The position numbers and the translations under genes were made by a program. The notes under the pieces are model-generated. The model worked only from the letters and a program-made list of their open reading frames with translations, had not been told where the DNA came from and did no database searches. Shown one piece after another: positions 27,896 through 36,334 of a stretch of DNA of 64,000 nt. The DNA lies in assembly GCA_903908065.1 (NCBI GenBank), contig CAIVQO010000042.1:1-64000 (forward strand), in the 5' to 3' direction. Origin of the DNA: an uncultured beta proteobacterium. Lineage in GTDB: Bacteria > Pseudomonadota > Gammaproteobacteria > Burkholderiales > Rhodocyclaceae. Each line of letters starts with the position of its first letter. Within the stretch, counting starts at the first letter, position 1.

Positions 27896-28970
27896 TCACG
27901 GCGAGCGCGCACTGTCGATGTCGGCACGGTTGCGTTCGTCGGCATAGATCCGGGTCTGCTCCATGATGTCATTGGCAAAGCAGCTGACGATCACGTTGCT
28001 GCGCGGTGCGGACTTGTAAAGCACTTCGACGGCGCAGCGTCCGTAGACGCTTTCGATGCTTGCCAGCAAGTTGCGGGCGTAGGGACTGGCCAGTTGGCCG
28101 TCGAGGATCAGGTTGGTCAGCATGATCCCACCAGGCTTCAGCACGCGCCGCGTGTCGGTCCAGAATTCGCGCGTCACGAGATGACCGGGGATCGAAGTGC
28201 GTGAACTGTAGACGTCGACCACCATGGCGTCGAATTTCCTCGTCGAATCGATAACGAAGCGCCTTGCGTCGGTGGCGACGAATTCGCCGGCCGCCGATTC
28301 CCTCAAGAACTCCCGTTCGGCGATGCCGCGTATGGCCGGATCGACATCGACGAAGGTATAGCGGTTCAGCGGTTCGCGGTGTGAAATGCTGAAACCGCCG
28401 GCGCCCAGGACCAGGATGTCGTGATCCGCCAGGGCGAGATCGTCGAGCAGGATGCGGCGGATATGCTGGACGTAGCGGGCATATTGCGGCGGTTGGCTGC
28501 TGTCGATCAGGGATGCGTTCTGATTGTTCACCACGAAGGCGCGGGGATCGATCATGCCGTCGCGAAGCACGGGCTGGACTTCATAGTCGGCATAAGCGGT
28601 ATCGATACGGCTGCGATCGCGCAAATTGAGGCCCGCGGCCAGGATGACGACTATGGTGAGCATCAGGCCTTTCGAGGGCGACGGGCGCTGCGTCAGTACG
28701 GCGCCAGCTATCAGCATCAGCGTACCCAGTAAAACGGCTGCCCAGACGCCAAGCCATTGCATCACGATCAGTGAGAGCGTGACCGAGCCGAGAAACGAAC
28801 CGAGCGTGGACCAGTAAAGGGCACGGCCGGCGGCTTCGCCGCTGCGCTGTGCCAGCATCAGATTGGTCAGGATCGGCACCGTCTGGCCGAGTAGCCAGGC
28901 CAGCGGGCAAAGGATGCCGCCGATGAATACGAGGTAGGCAAATGCCGGCTGGGTGCCGGCGAAAATGGCG
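27896..28970 (-). repeat. Duplicated spermidine-synthase-like segment, copy 2
   Basis: This is the partner of 24756-25830 and has the same length. Homology ends at 28970; the remaining 5' part of the gene (28971-29236) exists only once in the window. Confidence 0.93.
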
Positions 28971-29236
28971 TTGACCGTGCTGGCGGTCAGGCCGCCCCCC
29001 ATCAGCGCTGCGGATATCAGGAAGTTGCGCGCTACCACAGTGCGAAAGTCGGTTGCGACGCGGCTCCCCGAGTGATAGCCGAGCGCCAGCGCCAGGAGGA
29101 AGAAGCCAATGGTTGGCGCCGTTATCACGATCGAACTGCCAACGTGCGGAATCAAGCGGCGCAAGGCGATGATTTCGGCGCCCAGCGAACAATAGCCTTC
29201 AATGAAGACGATGGTGAACAACAATCGAGCGGGCAT
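27896..29236 (-). CDS. Membrane protein with spermidine-synthase-like domain, intact copy
   Basis: The 446-residue product has several hydrophobic segments in its first 180 residues (LLFTIVFIEGYCSLGAEII, GFFLLALALGYHSG and others). A SAM/polyamine-synthase-like domain follows, with DILVLGAGGF, YTFVDVDPAIRGIAE and DAMVVDVYSSRTSIPGH. This is the architecture of fused membrane/spermidine-synthase-like proteins, whose substrate is mostly unknown. The ATG at 29236 lies 17 bases from a perfect palindrome. Confidence 0.8.
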   Translation of the reverse strand: MPARLLFTIVFIEGYCSLGAEIIALRRLIPHVGSSIVITAPTIGFFLLALALGYHSGSRVATDFRTVVARNFLISAALMGGGLTASTVNAIFAGTQPAFAYLVFIGGILCPLAWLLGQTVPILTNLMLAQRSGEAAGRALYWSTLGSFLGSVTLSLIVMQWLGVWAAVLLGTLMLIAGAVLTQRPSPSKGLMLTIVVILAAGLNLRDRSRIDTAYADYEVQPVLRDGMIDPRAFVVNNQNASLIDSSQPPQYARYVQHIRRILLDDLALADHDILVLGAGGFSISHREPLNRYTFVDVDPAIRGIAEREFLRESAAGEFVATDARRFVIDSTRKFDAMVVDVYSSRTSIPGHLVTREFWTDTRRVLKPGGIMLTNLILDGQLASPYARNLLASIESVYGRCAVEVLYKSAPRSNVIVSCFANDIMEQTRIYADERNRADIDSARSP

Positions 29237-29253
29237 GGGTTGGGCGGTGGGGC

Positions 29254-29273
29254 GGGGTAAAGCACTTTACCCC
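29254..29273. promoter_or_regulatory. Perfect palindrome upstream of the membrane/synthase gene
   Basis: GGGGTAAAG (29254-29262) and CTTTACCCC (29265-29273) form a 9-bp inverted repeat with a 2-base centre. It lies in the 203-base divergent gap between 29236 and 29440, close to the - strand start. It could be a dimeric repressor site or an mRNA hairpin that masks the ribosome site. Confidence 0.5.
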
Positions 29274-29439
29274 AAGCGGCATGCCGGATCGCAGAACCCA
29301 AAAGTCGGCGCCAGTGATACGGCGATTATTGGCGGGGGCCAATTTACAGCGCTGCCCCGGCCGCGTAGCATCGGCCGTTCCGCGTGCAGCCCGCCTTTGC
29401 CATGACTTACCGAATATTCCGCCGGAACCGGATTGACGT

Positions 29440-30573
29440 ATGACGATGCCGGCAACCCTGATCGAATGGGAGGAGGGCGGCGAGCGACGCCAAGCGTTCT
29501 GGCGATCCCTTGCCAAAACGCCACCGCCGCGTCGTGTCTTGGTCGCCGACGACGGCATGGCCGCGGATGCCGCGTTCCGTTTGGTGTCCGAAGGATGCGC
29601 ATTGCTATGGCGCGGGGATTTCCAGAACGCAAGGCAATTGTTGCAGGCCATATCGCGTCGCATCGAGCGGCGGGCCGCAGCGGCCAAGGTCGAGGCAGTC
29701 ACCACGCCGGAGGGCTTTCACCGCTACCGCCTAGCCCGGGCTCAGCGCGCCAGGACGCTGGGCATGCTCCTGTTGCCCTTCGACGTTGACCACGGCATTC
29801 CTTTGCGTCGCGCGCCGAATGTTGCGGCGGCCTGCCGGGAGGCACACGGTGCGGTGACAGGTGCCTATGTCGCTTCCTTGCGCGAACTGCTGGGGATCAT
29901 CGGGGCCCACCAATGGCGCCAGAAGGGGGTTGCGGTGCCGGCGCTGGGGGCGCGAATTCACCCGCATTACGGTGTCTTTGCCCCGGTGCGCGGCGAATAC
30001 GTCGATCTGCTTGCCCAGGCGCCGCTTCCTGCCGACTGCACTGGCGCCTTCGACATTGGCACCGGAACCGGCGTGCTGGCCGCGGTGTTGGCGCGACGTG
30101 GCGTTGGCCAGGTGGTTGCCACCGATTGCGACCCGCGGGCGCTGGAATGTGCCAGGGAAAACATCGCCCGCCTGCATCTGGAGCGCCAGGTGGAGGTTGT
30201 GGAGGCCGACCTGTTCCCGCCTGGACGGGCGAATCTCGTCGTCTGCAACCCGCCCTGGTTGCCGGGCAAACCCGGCACGCCCTTGGAGCGTGCGGTATAT
30301 GACCCCTGCAGCCGCATGCTGCACGGCTTCATCAATGGACTTCCGGCCCACCTGGCGGCAGGTGGAGAGGCATGGCTGATCCTTTCCGACCTTGCAGAGC
30401 ATCTTGGCCTGCGGACTCGCGCCGAGCTTTTGTCCGCATTCGCAGCCGCGGGCCTGACGGTGGCTGGCCGGCTGGATGCCCGACCCAGTCATCCGCGAAC
30501 CGCGGATAGCAAGGACGCGATTCATGCCGCGCGTGCCAGGGAGACAACCTCGCTTTGGCGCCTGCGGGCCTGA
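29440..30573 (+). CDS. Class I SAM-dependent methyltransferase, PrmC/RlmG-like
   Basis: The 377-residue product has a poorly conserved N-terminal half (about 1-195). A Rossmann methyltransferase domain follows, with AFDIGTGTGVLAAVLARRG near residue 205 and the catalytic loop VCNPPWLPG. NPPW/NPPY loops are known in N-methyltransferases that modify glutamine, adenine or guanine. This points to a protein or rRNA target, but the exact one cannot be named. The gene is divergent from the membrane/synthase gene and precedes the acetate-kinase fusion by 123 bases. Confidence 0.78.
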   Translation: MTMPATLIEWEEGGERRQAFWRSLAKTPPPRRVLVADDGMAADAAFRLVSEGCALLWRGDFQNARQLLQAISRRIERRAAAAKVEAVTTPEGFHRYRLARAQRARTLGMLLLPFDVDHGIPLRRAPNVAAACREAHGAVTGAYVASLRELLGIIGAHQWRQKGVAVPALGARIHPHYGVFAPVRGEYVDLLAQAPLPADCTGAFDIGTGTGVLAAVLARRGVGQVVATDCDPRALECARENIARLHLERQVEVVEADLFPPGRANLVVCNPPWLPGKPGTPLERAVYDPCSRMLHGFINGLPAHLAAGGEAWLILSDLAEHLGLRTRAELLSAFAAAGLTVAGRLDARPSHPRTADSKDAIHAARARETTSLWRLRA

Positions 30574-30619
30574 CAGGGCCGCAGGCCATCCGGCAGGCTC
30601 AGTATTTGCCGCAGAAGCG

Positions 30620-30658
30620 AGAGCATGCTCTAATATTTGTGCGATGCAGCAATATAAT
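30620..30658 (+). promoter_or_regulatory. Probable promoter region of the acetate-kinase fusion
   Basis: A 12-base perfect palindrome AGAGCATGCTCT (30620-30631) lies upstream of a consensus -10 TATAAT (30653-30658). No good -35 is seen 17-18 bases upstream, so an activator may be needed. The start codon is about 40 bases downstream of the -10. Confidence 0.4.
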
Positions 30659-30696
30659 AATCCTGAAGTGCTCCCGTACCCCCGCAGGCGACCATC

Positions 30697-33024
30697 ATGA
30701 CCCAAGACGAACTGATTCCCTTTTTGCTCGAACAGGTGCCGCTGTTCGAGAGTTTCGGCCAGGACAGCGTCGAGTCGATTGCCGAGGGTTCGGAGTTGCG
30801 TACCTTCGAGGGCAACGAGTCGATCATCCAGTGCGGTGAAGAAGGTCGCTTCATCGGCGTCCTGATCGATGGCCATGGCGAGATTTCAATCGCCGACAAT
30901 ACCGGCGGCCGCATCGTCATCAGCGCCATCGAGGCTGGTGACGTGTTCGGCGAGATGTCAGTGCTGACCGGCGACCGCACGGTTGCCGATGTGATTGCCG
31001 GCAACCGTTGCCTGGTCATGCTGATTTCGCAGGACCTGGTCAGCAGCCACATCCTTGTCAATCCCAAGGCCATCCTTTACCTGTCCAAGCTGCTTGCCGA
31101 CCGGGCCCGGGCACAGGCCGTCGACGTCACCAGCAGCCAGCTGCGCGCGCGCGCCCTGGCGCAGTCCGATGATCCCTACGCCCTGAGCCTGAAAAAAGAA
31201 GTACACGGCAAGATCCTCTCGATCAATGCGGGCCTCAGCCAGATTCGCTTCGGCATCTATGACACCCACAACGAGGCGCTAGACGTGCATGGCGTGATCG
31301 ATTGCGCCGACTGCGAATCGGTACATATCACGCTCACGGCCGCGGGCAAGGTACATCGCCGCGAACGACCCGCTTTCGCGATCAGCGAATTCTTCAACGT
31401 GCTGTTCGAGTCCATGCTCCAACTCGACAACAGCTTCTTGTTTACCCCGCTCGACGTGATCGCCGTGGGCCACCGCGTCGTGCATGGCGGCAGCAAGTTC
31501 TCGAGTGCGACGGTGATCACGCCGCAGGTGCTGGCCGACATCGAGGCGCTGGCGGCTCTGGCGCCGCTGCACAATCCGCATAATCTCGAAGGCATGCGGG
31601 AAGCCATGAAATTCTTCCCCGGCGTGCCGCATGTCGCGGTGTTCGACACCGCGTTCCATCAGACCTTGCCGACATATGCCTATCTGTATGGCTTGCCTTA
31701 CGATTGGTACAAAAAGGAAGGCATCCGCCGCTACGGATTCCACGGTACCTCGCACCGCTACGTTTCGTTGAAGGCGGCTGAGGTGGTCAAGCGCCCGCTG
31801 GGTGAGTTGGAAATCATTTCCTGCCACCTGGGCGTCGGCGCGTCGATTTGCGCCATCGACCATGGCCGCTCGGTGGATACCACCATGGGCATGACGCCCT
31901 CGGACGGGTTGATCATGCCCAGCCGCTCGGGCAGCCTTGATCCGGCAATCATGATTCAGCTCATGGAGCGCTACAAGCTGGCGCCGGACCAACTCAACAC
32001 CTTGATCAACTCCGAAAGCGGCCTCAAGGGGATTTCCGGCATATCCAGCGACATCCATGAAATCGAGTCGGCTGCGGCCGACGGCCACCATCGTGCGTTG
32101 CTGGCGCACAAGGCCTTCTGCTACCAGATCCGCAAGAACATCGGCGCTTACGTTGCGGCAATGGGCGGCGTCAGCGTGCTGGCATTTACGGGCGACATCG
32201 GCGAGACCAGTTCCGCGGTGCGCAGCCTTGCCTGCCAGGGCCTGGCCTACATGGGCATCAAGCTGGACGAGGAAAAAAACCGCAACCTCACCGAATTGCA
32301 CGACTATGCGGTGATTTCGGCCGATGATTCGCCGGTGGTCATCATCGTCGTGGCCAACAACGACGAACGCCTGCTGGCCTGGGAGGCCTTGCGCGCCATT
32401 GAGCGCAACCAGATCACGCTGGCAATTCGTGACGAGGCCGCTTCGCCGATTCCGATCGAGGTTTCGGCCCACCATGTGCATCTCGCGCAGGCCGACGTGG
32501 ACAAGCTTTTCGGTCCCGGCCACCAGCTGACGCCCGAGCACGAGCTGTCGCAGCCCGGCCAGTTCGCCTGTACCGAAAAAGTGGACCTGGTCGGGCCGAA
32601 AGGACGTATTGCCAATGTCCGCGTACTCGGCCCGACGCGCAAGGAAAGCCAGGTCGAGATCGCCATGACGGAGCAGTTCAAGCTTGGCGTGCAACCCCCG
32701 ATCCGTCAGTCAGGCGACCTGGCGAATACGCCGGGGATTCGTCTTGAGGGCCCTGCGGGCAGCGTGCAGCTCGAACGTGGCGTGATGTGCGCCCAGAGGC
32801 ACATCCACATGTCGCCCGAGGATGCGATGCGCCTGCGGCTGCGTGACCGTTACGTGGTGCGGGTGCGCATCGAGGGCGAGCGCGAGGTGACATACGGCGA
32901 CGTAGTGGTGCGCGTCAATCCCGACTTCCGCCTCGCCATGCACATCGACACCGACGAGGGCAATGCCGGCAACATCACCACCGGCATGCACGGCTTCATC
33001 GAAGAAATACAGAGCCGGGCGTAG
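30697..33024 (+). CDS. cNMP-binding / acetate kinase / PduL phosphotransacylase fusion
   Basis: The 775-residue protein joins three domains. Residues 1-140 are a cyclic-nucleotide-binding (CRP-like) fold with phosphate-cassette GDVFGEMSVLTGDRTVADV. Residues 170-570 are an acetate/propionate kinase fold with GHRVVHGG (Arg260), FDTAFH (Asp317), YGFHGTSH (His349), Arg410 and FTGDIGE. Residues 585-770 are a PduL-type phosphotransacylase with the zinc-site motifs HVHL, RHIHMSPEDA and MHIDTDE. Together they could convert acyl-CoA plus phosphate to acyl phosphate and then to acid plus ATP. The kinase part departs from family motifs: the usual HLGNGAS is HLGVGAS, IGEN is IGET, and the N-terminal SGSSS loop is altered. 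Gating by cAMP or cGMP is inference. Confidence 0.9.
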   Translation: MTQDELIPFLLEQVPLFESFGQDSVESIAEGSELRTFEGNESIIQCGEEGRFIGVLIDGHGEISIADNTGGRIVISAIEAGDVFGEMSVLTGDRTVADVIAGNRCLVMLISQDLVSSHILVNPKAILYLSKLLADRARAQAVDVTSSQLRARALAQSDDPYALSLKKEVHGKILSINAGLSQIRFGIYDTHNEALDVHGVIDCADCESVHITLTAAGKVHRRERPAFAISEFFNVLFESMLQLDNSFLFTPLDVIAVGHRVVHGGSKFSSATVITPQVLADIEALAALAPLHNPHNLEGMREAMKFFPGVPHVAVFDTAFHQTLPTYAYLYGLPYDWYKKEGIRRYGFHGTSHRYVSLKAAEVVKRPLGELEIISCHLGVGASICAIDHGRSVDTTMGMTPSDGLIMPSRSGSLDPAIMIQLMERYKLAPDQLNTLINSESGLKGISGISSDIHEIESAAADGHHRALLAHKAFCYQIRKNIGAYVAAMGGVSVLAFTGDIGETSSAVRSLACQGLAYMGIKLDEEKNRNLTELHDYAVISADDSPVVIIVVANNDERLLAWEALRAIERNQITLAIRDEAASPIPIEVSAHHVHLAQADVDKLFGPGHQLTPEHELSQPGQFACTEKVDLVGPKGRIANVRVLGPTRKESQVEIAMTEQFKLGVQPPIRQSGDLANTPGIRLEGPAGSVQLERGVMCAQRHIHMSPEDAMRLRLRDRYVVRVRIEGEREVTYGDVVVRVNPDFRLAMHIDTDEGNAGNITTGMHGFIEEIQSRA

Positions 33025-33027
33025 CGG

Positions 33028-35040
33028 CTAGGCGCTTCCGCGCTGCAAATGGGCCTGCGCTTCCTGCTGGCTGCCGAAGATATGGGGGTCGGCAACGCGC
33101 TTGCCGAATGATTCGCCGAGCTTGGCGCGCAGGAAGGTGCTCGAGGTGTAACGCGTGACGTCGGTGTAGTGGCGGTCCATGATTTCCTTGACCATGCCGG
33201 TGTAGTCGTCGATCAGTTCCGGCGCGATGCTGAAACGGTCGTAATTGACGATCGCCGCAACCTTGTGGCCGATCGGCATCAGTCGTGATTCGACGGCGTC
33301 GCGGATGCGGTCGACTTCGGCGTTGCTGCGTACCGAAAGCCCCTCGAAGTTGACGAAGAACACGTTCTGTTCGCTGTCATAGGCGAGCCGCTGTTCCAGC
33401 GGTATTTCCAGCAACCCGGGGCGCAGGCCCATCGCTTCATCAGCGAACAGGCGCTTATCCATCAGCGCCGGCGGCCGCTTGATGATGGGCGCGAAATCCA
33501 TGCGATCGAGGATGTCGCGCTGGAGATCCACCCCGGGCGCGATTTCGATCAATTCCAGTCCCTCGGCGCATAGACGGAAAACACAGCGTTCGGTGATGTA
33601 AAGCACGGCTTTGCCCGTCGCGGCGGCGACCGGGCCGCTGAATGTCCGGTGTTCCACTAGGCTCACGAATTTGTTGGCCTTGCCGTCGGCGAGGATGCGC
33701 AGGCCATCGGGCGAAATGGCGATCTCCAGCTGGCCTGCAGTAAACGTGCCGACGAAGACGACTTTTTTTGCGCTCTGGCTGATGTTGATGAACCCTCCGG
33801 CACCCGCCAGTTTGGGGCCGAATTTCGAGACATTGAGGTTGCCTTCGCGGTCGGCCTGCGCCAGGCCGAGAAACGCGATGTCGAGGCCGCCGCCGTCATA
33901 AAAATCGAATTGGCTGGGCTGGTCGACGATGGCCTGGGTATTGATCGCCGCACCGAAATTCAGCCCGCCCGCGGGCACTCCGCCGATCACGCCGGGTTCC
34001 GCAGTCAGGGTGATCAGGTCGAGGATCTTTTCCTCGGTGGCGACATTGGCGATGCCTTCGGGCATGCCGATACCGAGATTCACCACGTCGTTGGCTGCAA
34101 GCTCCATGGCGGCACGGCGGGCGATGATTTTGCGTGCGTCCAGCGCCATCGGCGCCACCGCCGACATCGGCACCCGGATCTCGCCGGAGAAGGCCGCGTT
34201 GTAGGGCTCGATGAAGGTCTGCATGTGGTACTCAGGCTTCTCGGCAACGACAACGCAATCCACCAGCACGCCGGGGATCTTCACCTGGCGCGGGTTCAGC
34301 GTATTGCGTTCGGCGATGCGCTCGACCTGGGCAATGACGATGCCGCCCGAGTTGTGCGCGGCCATGGCGATGGCTTGCGCCTCCAGGGTGAGCGCCTCGC
34401 GTTCCATGCTGACGTTGCCTTCCGCGTCTGCGGTGCTGCCACGGATGATGCCGACGTTGATCGGAAAGGCCTGGTAGAACAGGTAGTCCTGACCGTCGAT
34501 CGGCATCAGGCGGACCAGGTCGACGCCGCTGTTGATGGTCTTGTCATTGAGCTTGCCGCCGCCGTAGCGTGGATCGACGAAGGTGCCGAGGCCGACCCGG
34601 GTCAGGGTGCCGGGCTTGCCGGCGGCGATGTCGCGGAACAGGTGACAGATCACCCCCTGGGGAAGGTTCCAGGCCTCGATGCGATTGGCCACGGCGAGTT
34701 CCTGCAGTTTGGGCACCAGGCCCCAGTGACCACCGATCACGCGCCGCACCAGGCCATCATGCCCGAGGTGGTTGAGCCCGCGGTCCCTGCCATCCCCCTG
34801 CCCGGCCGCATAGACTAGGGTCAGGTCGCGCGGCTGCCCCTGGCCGTGTGTGTCGGACTCACGCGCTTCGAGGAAGCGGGCTTCCAGCGCAACCGCGATG
34901 TTTTCGGCGAAGCCAATGCCGACGAATCCCGCGGTGGCGACGGTATCTCCGTCGCGGATCAGTTGTACTGCCTGGCGCGCGCTCATTACCTTGCCGGTAT
35001 CGCCGCCACGCAGCGACACAATCATGGGATGCTGGGACAT
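33028..35040 (-). CDS. Family I acyl-CoA:carboxylate CoA-transferase (propionate CoA-transferase type)
   Basis: The enzyme moves CoA between carboxylic acids through a glutamyl-CoA intermediate. The 670-residue product fuses alpha and beta halves. [16 protein letters not shown] lies in the first and [14 protein letters not shown] in the second; the catalytic Glu is probably Glu348 in [11 protein letters not shown]-terminal extension of about 150 residues follows the normal end (near residue 520), with [20 protein letters not shown], of unknown role. The gene converges on the kinase fusion with a 3-base gap. The ATG at 35040 starts the homology. Confidence 0.9.
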   Translation of the reverse strand: MSQHPMIVSLRGGDTGKVMSARQAVQLIRDGDTVATAGFVGIGFAENIAVALEARFLEARESDTHGQGQPRDLTLVYAAGQGDGRDRGLNHLGHDGLVRRVIGGHWGLVPKLQELAVANRIEAWNLPQGVICHLFRDIAAGKPGTLTRVGLGTFVDPRYGGGKLNDKTINSGVDLVRLMPIDGQDYLFYQAFPINVGIIRGSTADAEGNVSMEREALTLEAQAIAMAAHNSGGIVIAQVERIAERNTLNPRQVKIPGVLVDCVVVAEKPEYHMQTFIEPYNAAFSGEIRVPMSAVAPMALDARKIIARRAAMELAANDVVNLGIGMPEGIANVATEEKILDLITLTAEPGVIGGVPAGGLNFGAAINTQAIVDQPSQFDFYDGGGLDIAFLGLAQADREGNLNVSKFGPKLAGAGGFINISQSAKKVVFVGTFTAGQLEIAISPDGLRILADGKANKFVSLVEHRTFSGPVAAATGKAVLYITERCVFRLCAEGLELIEIAPGVDLQRDILDRMDFAPIIKRPPALMDKRLFADEAMGLRPGLLEIPLEQRLAYDSEQNVFFVNFEGLSVRSNAEVDRIRDAVESRLMPIGHKVAAIVNYDRFSIAPELIDDYTGMVKEIMDRHYTDVTRYTSSTFLRAKLGESFGKRVADPHIFGSQQEAQAHLQRGSA

Positions 35041-35107
35041 GAGGCTTTCCTTCCTGGGATCGGACGTCGATTTGATTATCGCGCGCGGATGCAGGCTTGG
35101 CGCGCGC

Positions 35108-35134
35108 AAAAAAAAGCCCCGCCGAAGCGGGGCT
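35108..35134 (-). terminator. Intrinsic terminator of the TRAP operon
   Basis: On the - strand AGCCCCGC and GCGGGGCT form an 8-bp stem with a TTCG tetraloop, followed by eight T. It begins 24 bases after the dctP stop. The UUCG loop and T run make it a strong intrinsic terminator. Confidence 0.93.
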
Positions 35135-35158
35135 CTTGCCGACTGGCGCGGGCCAGGC

Positions 35159-36271
35159 TTATTTCTTCTTCGGCGCGGCAGCGGCCTTGGCAAAGCGGCC
35201 GGACTGCATGAAGTTGTCGAACGAGGCCTCGGTGAAACGGAACCACAGGTTTTGCTCGTCACGGAACGCGGCGTAATCGTCGTAGATCTTCTTCCATCCG
35301 GGATTCTTGGCGGAAAGGTCGGAGTACAGTTGCATGGCAGCGTCATAGGCTGCCTTCATGATGGCGGGCGGCATCGGGAATAACTTGGTACCGTTCGCAA
35401 CAAGGCGCTTCAGCGCTGCAGGGTTCTTGGCGTCGTACTTCGCCTGCATGTCGATGTGGGCATGCGAGGCTGCCGCGGCGACGATCGCCTGGTAATCCTT
35501 GGGCAGCGCATCGAAGGCTTTCTGGTTGACATACAGCGTCAGCTGCGGGCCACCTTCCCACCAGGCCGGATACGCGTAGTGCTTGGCCACCTTGTAAAAG
35601 CCGAGCTTCTCGTCGTCGTAAGGACCGACCCACTCGGTGGCGTCGATGGTGCCTTTTTCCAGGGCTTGGTAGATTTCACCGGCCGGAATGTTTTGCGGCA
35701 CGCCACCAATGGCCGACAGCACCTTGCCGCCAAAGCCGCCGATGCGCATTTTCATGCCCTTGATGTCGGCCAGCGAGCTGATCGGCTTGCGGTACCAGCC
35801 GCCCATCTGTGCGCCCGTGTTGCCCATCGGGAAATTGACGATGTTGTACTGCTTGTAGAACTCGCGGAACAGCTTGAGGCCGTTGCCTTCGTACATCCAG
35901 GCCGTCATCTGGCGGCTGTTGAGGCCGAAGGGAATTGCGCAGTCCATGGCAAAGGTATCGTCCTTGCCGAAGAAGTAGTAAGGCGCGGTATGGGCGCATT
36001 CCACGGTGCCTTGCTGGACGCCGTCGACTACGCCGAACGCGGGCATCAGTTCGCCGCCGGCATGAACCGAAATGGTGAACTTGCCGCCCGTGGCTTCAGA
36101 CACCTGCTTGGCGAACACCTCGGCGGCGCCGAAGATGGTATCGAGTGCCTTGGGGAAGCTCGATGCCAGGCGCCAGCGGATGTTGGCCTGCTGGGCGTGC
36201 ACCGCGGGTGCCGCTCCGGCGGCAAGGATGCCGGCGATGCCGGCGTTCTGTAGAAACTTGCGACGTTCCAT
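35159..36271 (-). CDS. dctP: TRAP transporter substrate-binding protein (DctP/TakP type)
   Basis: This periplasmic receptor captures an organic acid for the DctQM permease. The 370-residue product starts [20 protein letters not shown], a twin-arginine-like signal with cleavage near residue 27. The central segment [20 protein letters not shown] resembles the ligand site of TakP-like receptors for 2-oxo or 2-hydroxy acids such as pyruvate or lactate. The exact ligand is inference. It is the third gene of the dctQ-dctM-dctP operon, 63 bases after dctM. Confidence 0.92.
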   Translation of the reverse strand: MERRKFLQNAGIAGILAAGAAPAVHAQQANIRWRLASSFPKALDTIFGAAEVFAKQVSEATGGKFTISVHAGGELMPAFGVVDGVQQGTVECAHTAPYYFFGKDDTFAMDCAIPFGLNSRQMTAWMYEGNGLKLFREFYKQYNIVNFPMGNTGAQMGGWYRKPISSLADIKGMKMRIGGFGGKVLSAIGGVPQNIPAGEIYQALEKGTIDATEWVGPYDDEKLGFYKVAKHYAYPAWWEGGPQLTLYVNQKAFDALPKDYQAIVAAAASHAHIDMQAKYDAKNPAALKRLVANGTKLFPMPPAIMKAAYDAAMQLYSDLSAKNPGWKKIYDDYAAFRDEQNLWFRFTEASFDNFMQSGRFAKAAAAPKKK

Positions 36272-36334
36272 GTGTGAATCTCCTCGATTGTTGTCAAACC
36301 CGCGACGGCACCGGGTGGGCGCCGCCGCATCCTA

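Noticed and set aside
30630-30660. Possible CRP/FNR site before the kinase fusion
   Set aside because: Only one half-site resembles TGTG; the second half does not match either consensus.
31279-32694. Long - strand frame opposite the acetate-kinase fusion
   Set aside because: The sense strand encodes three recognisable domains with intact motifs; the antisense translation shows none.
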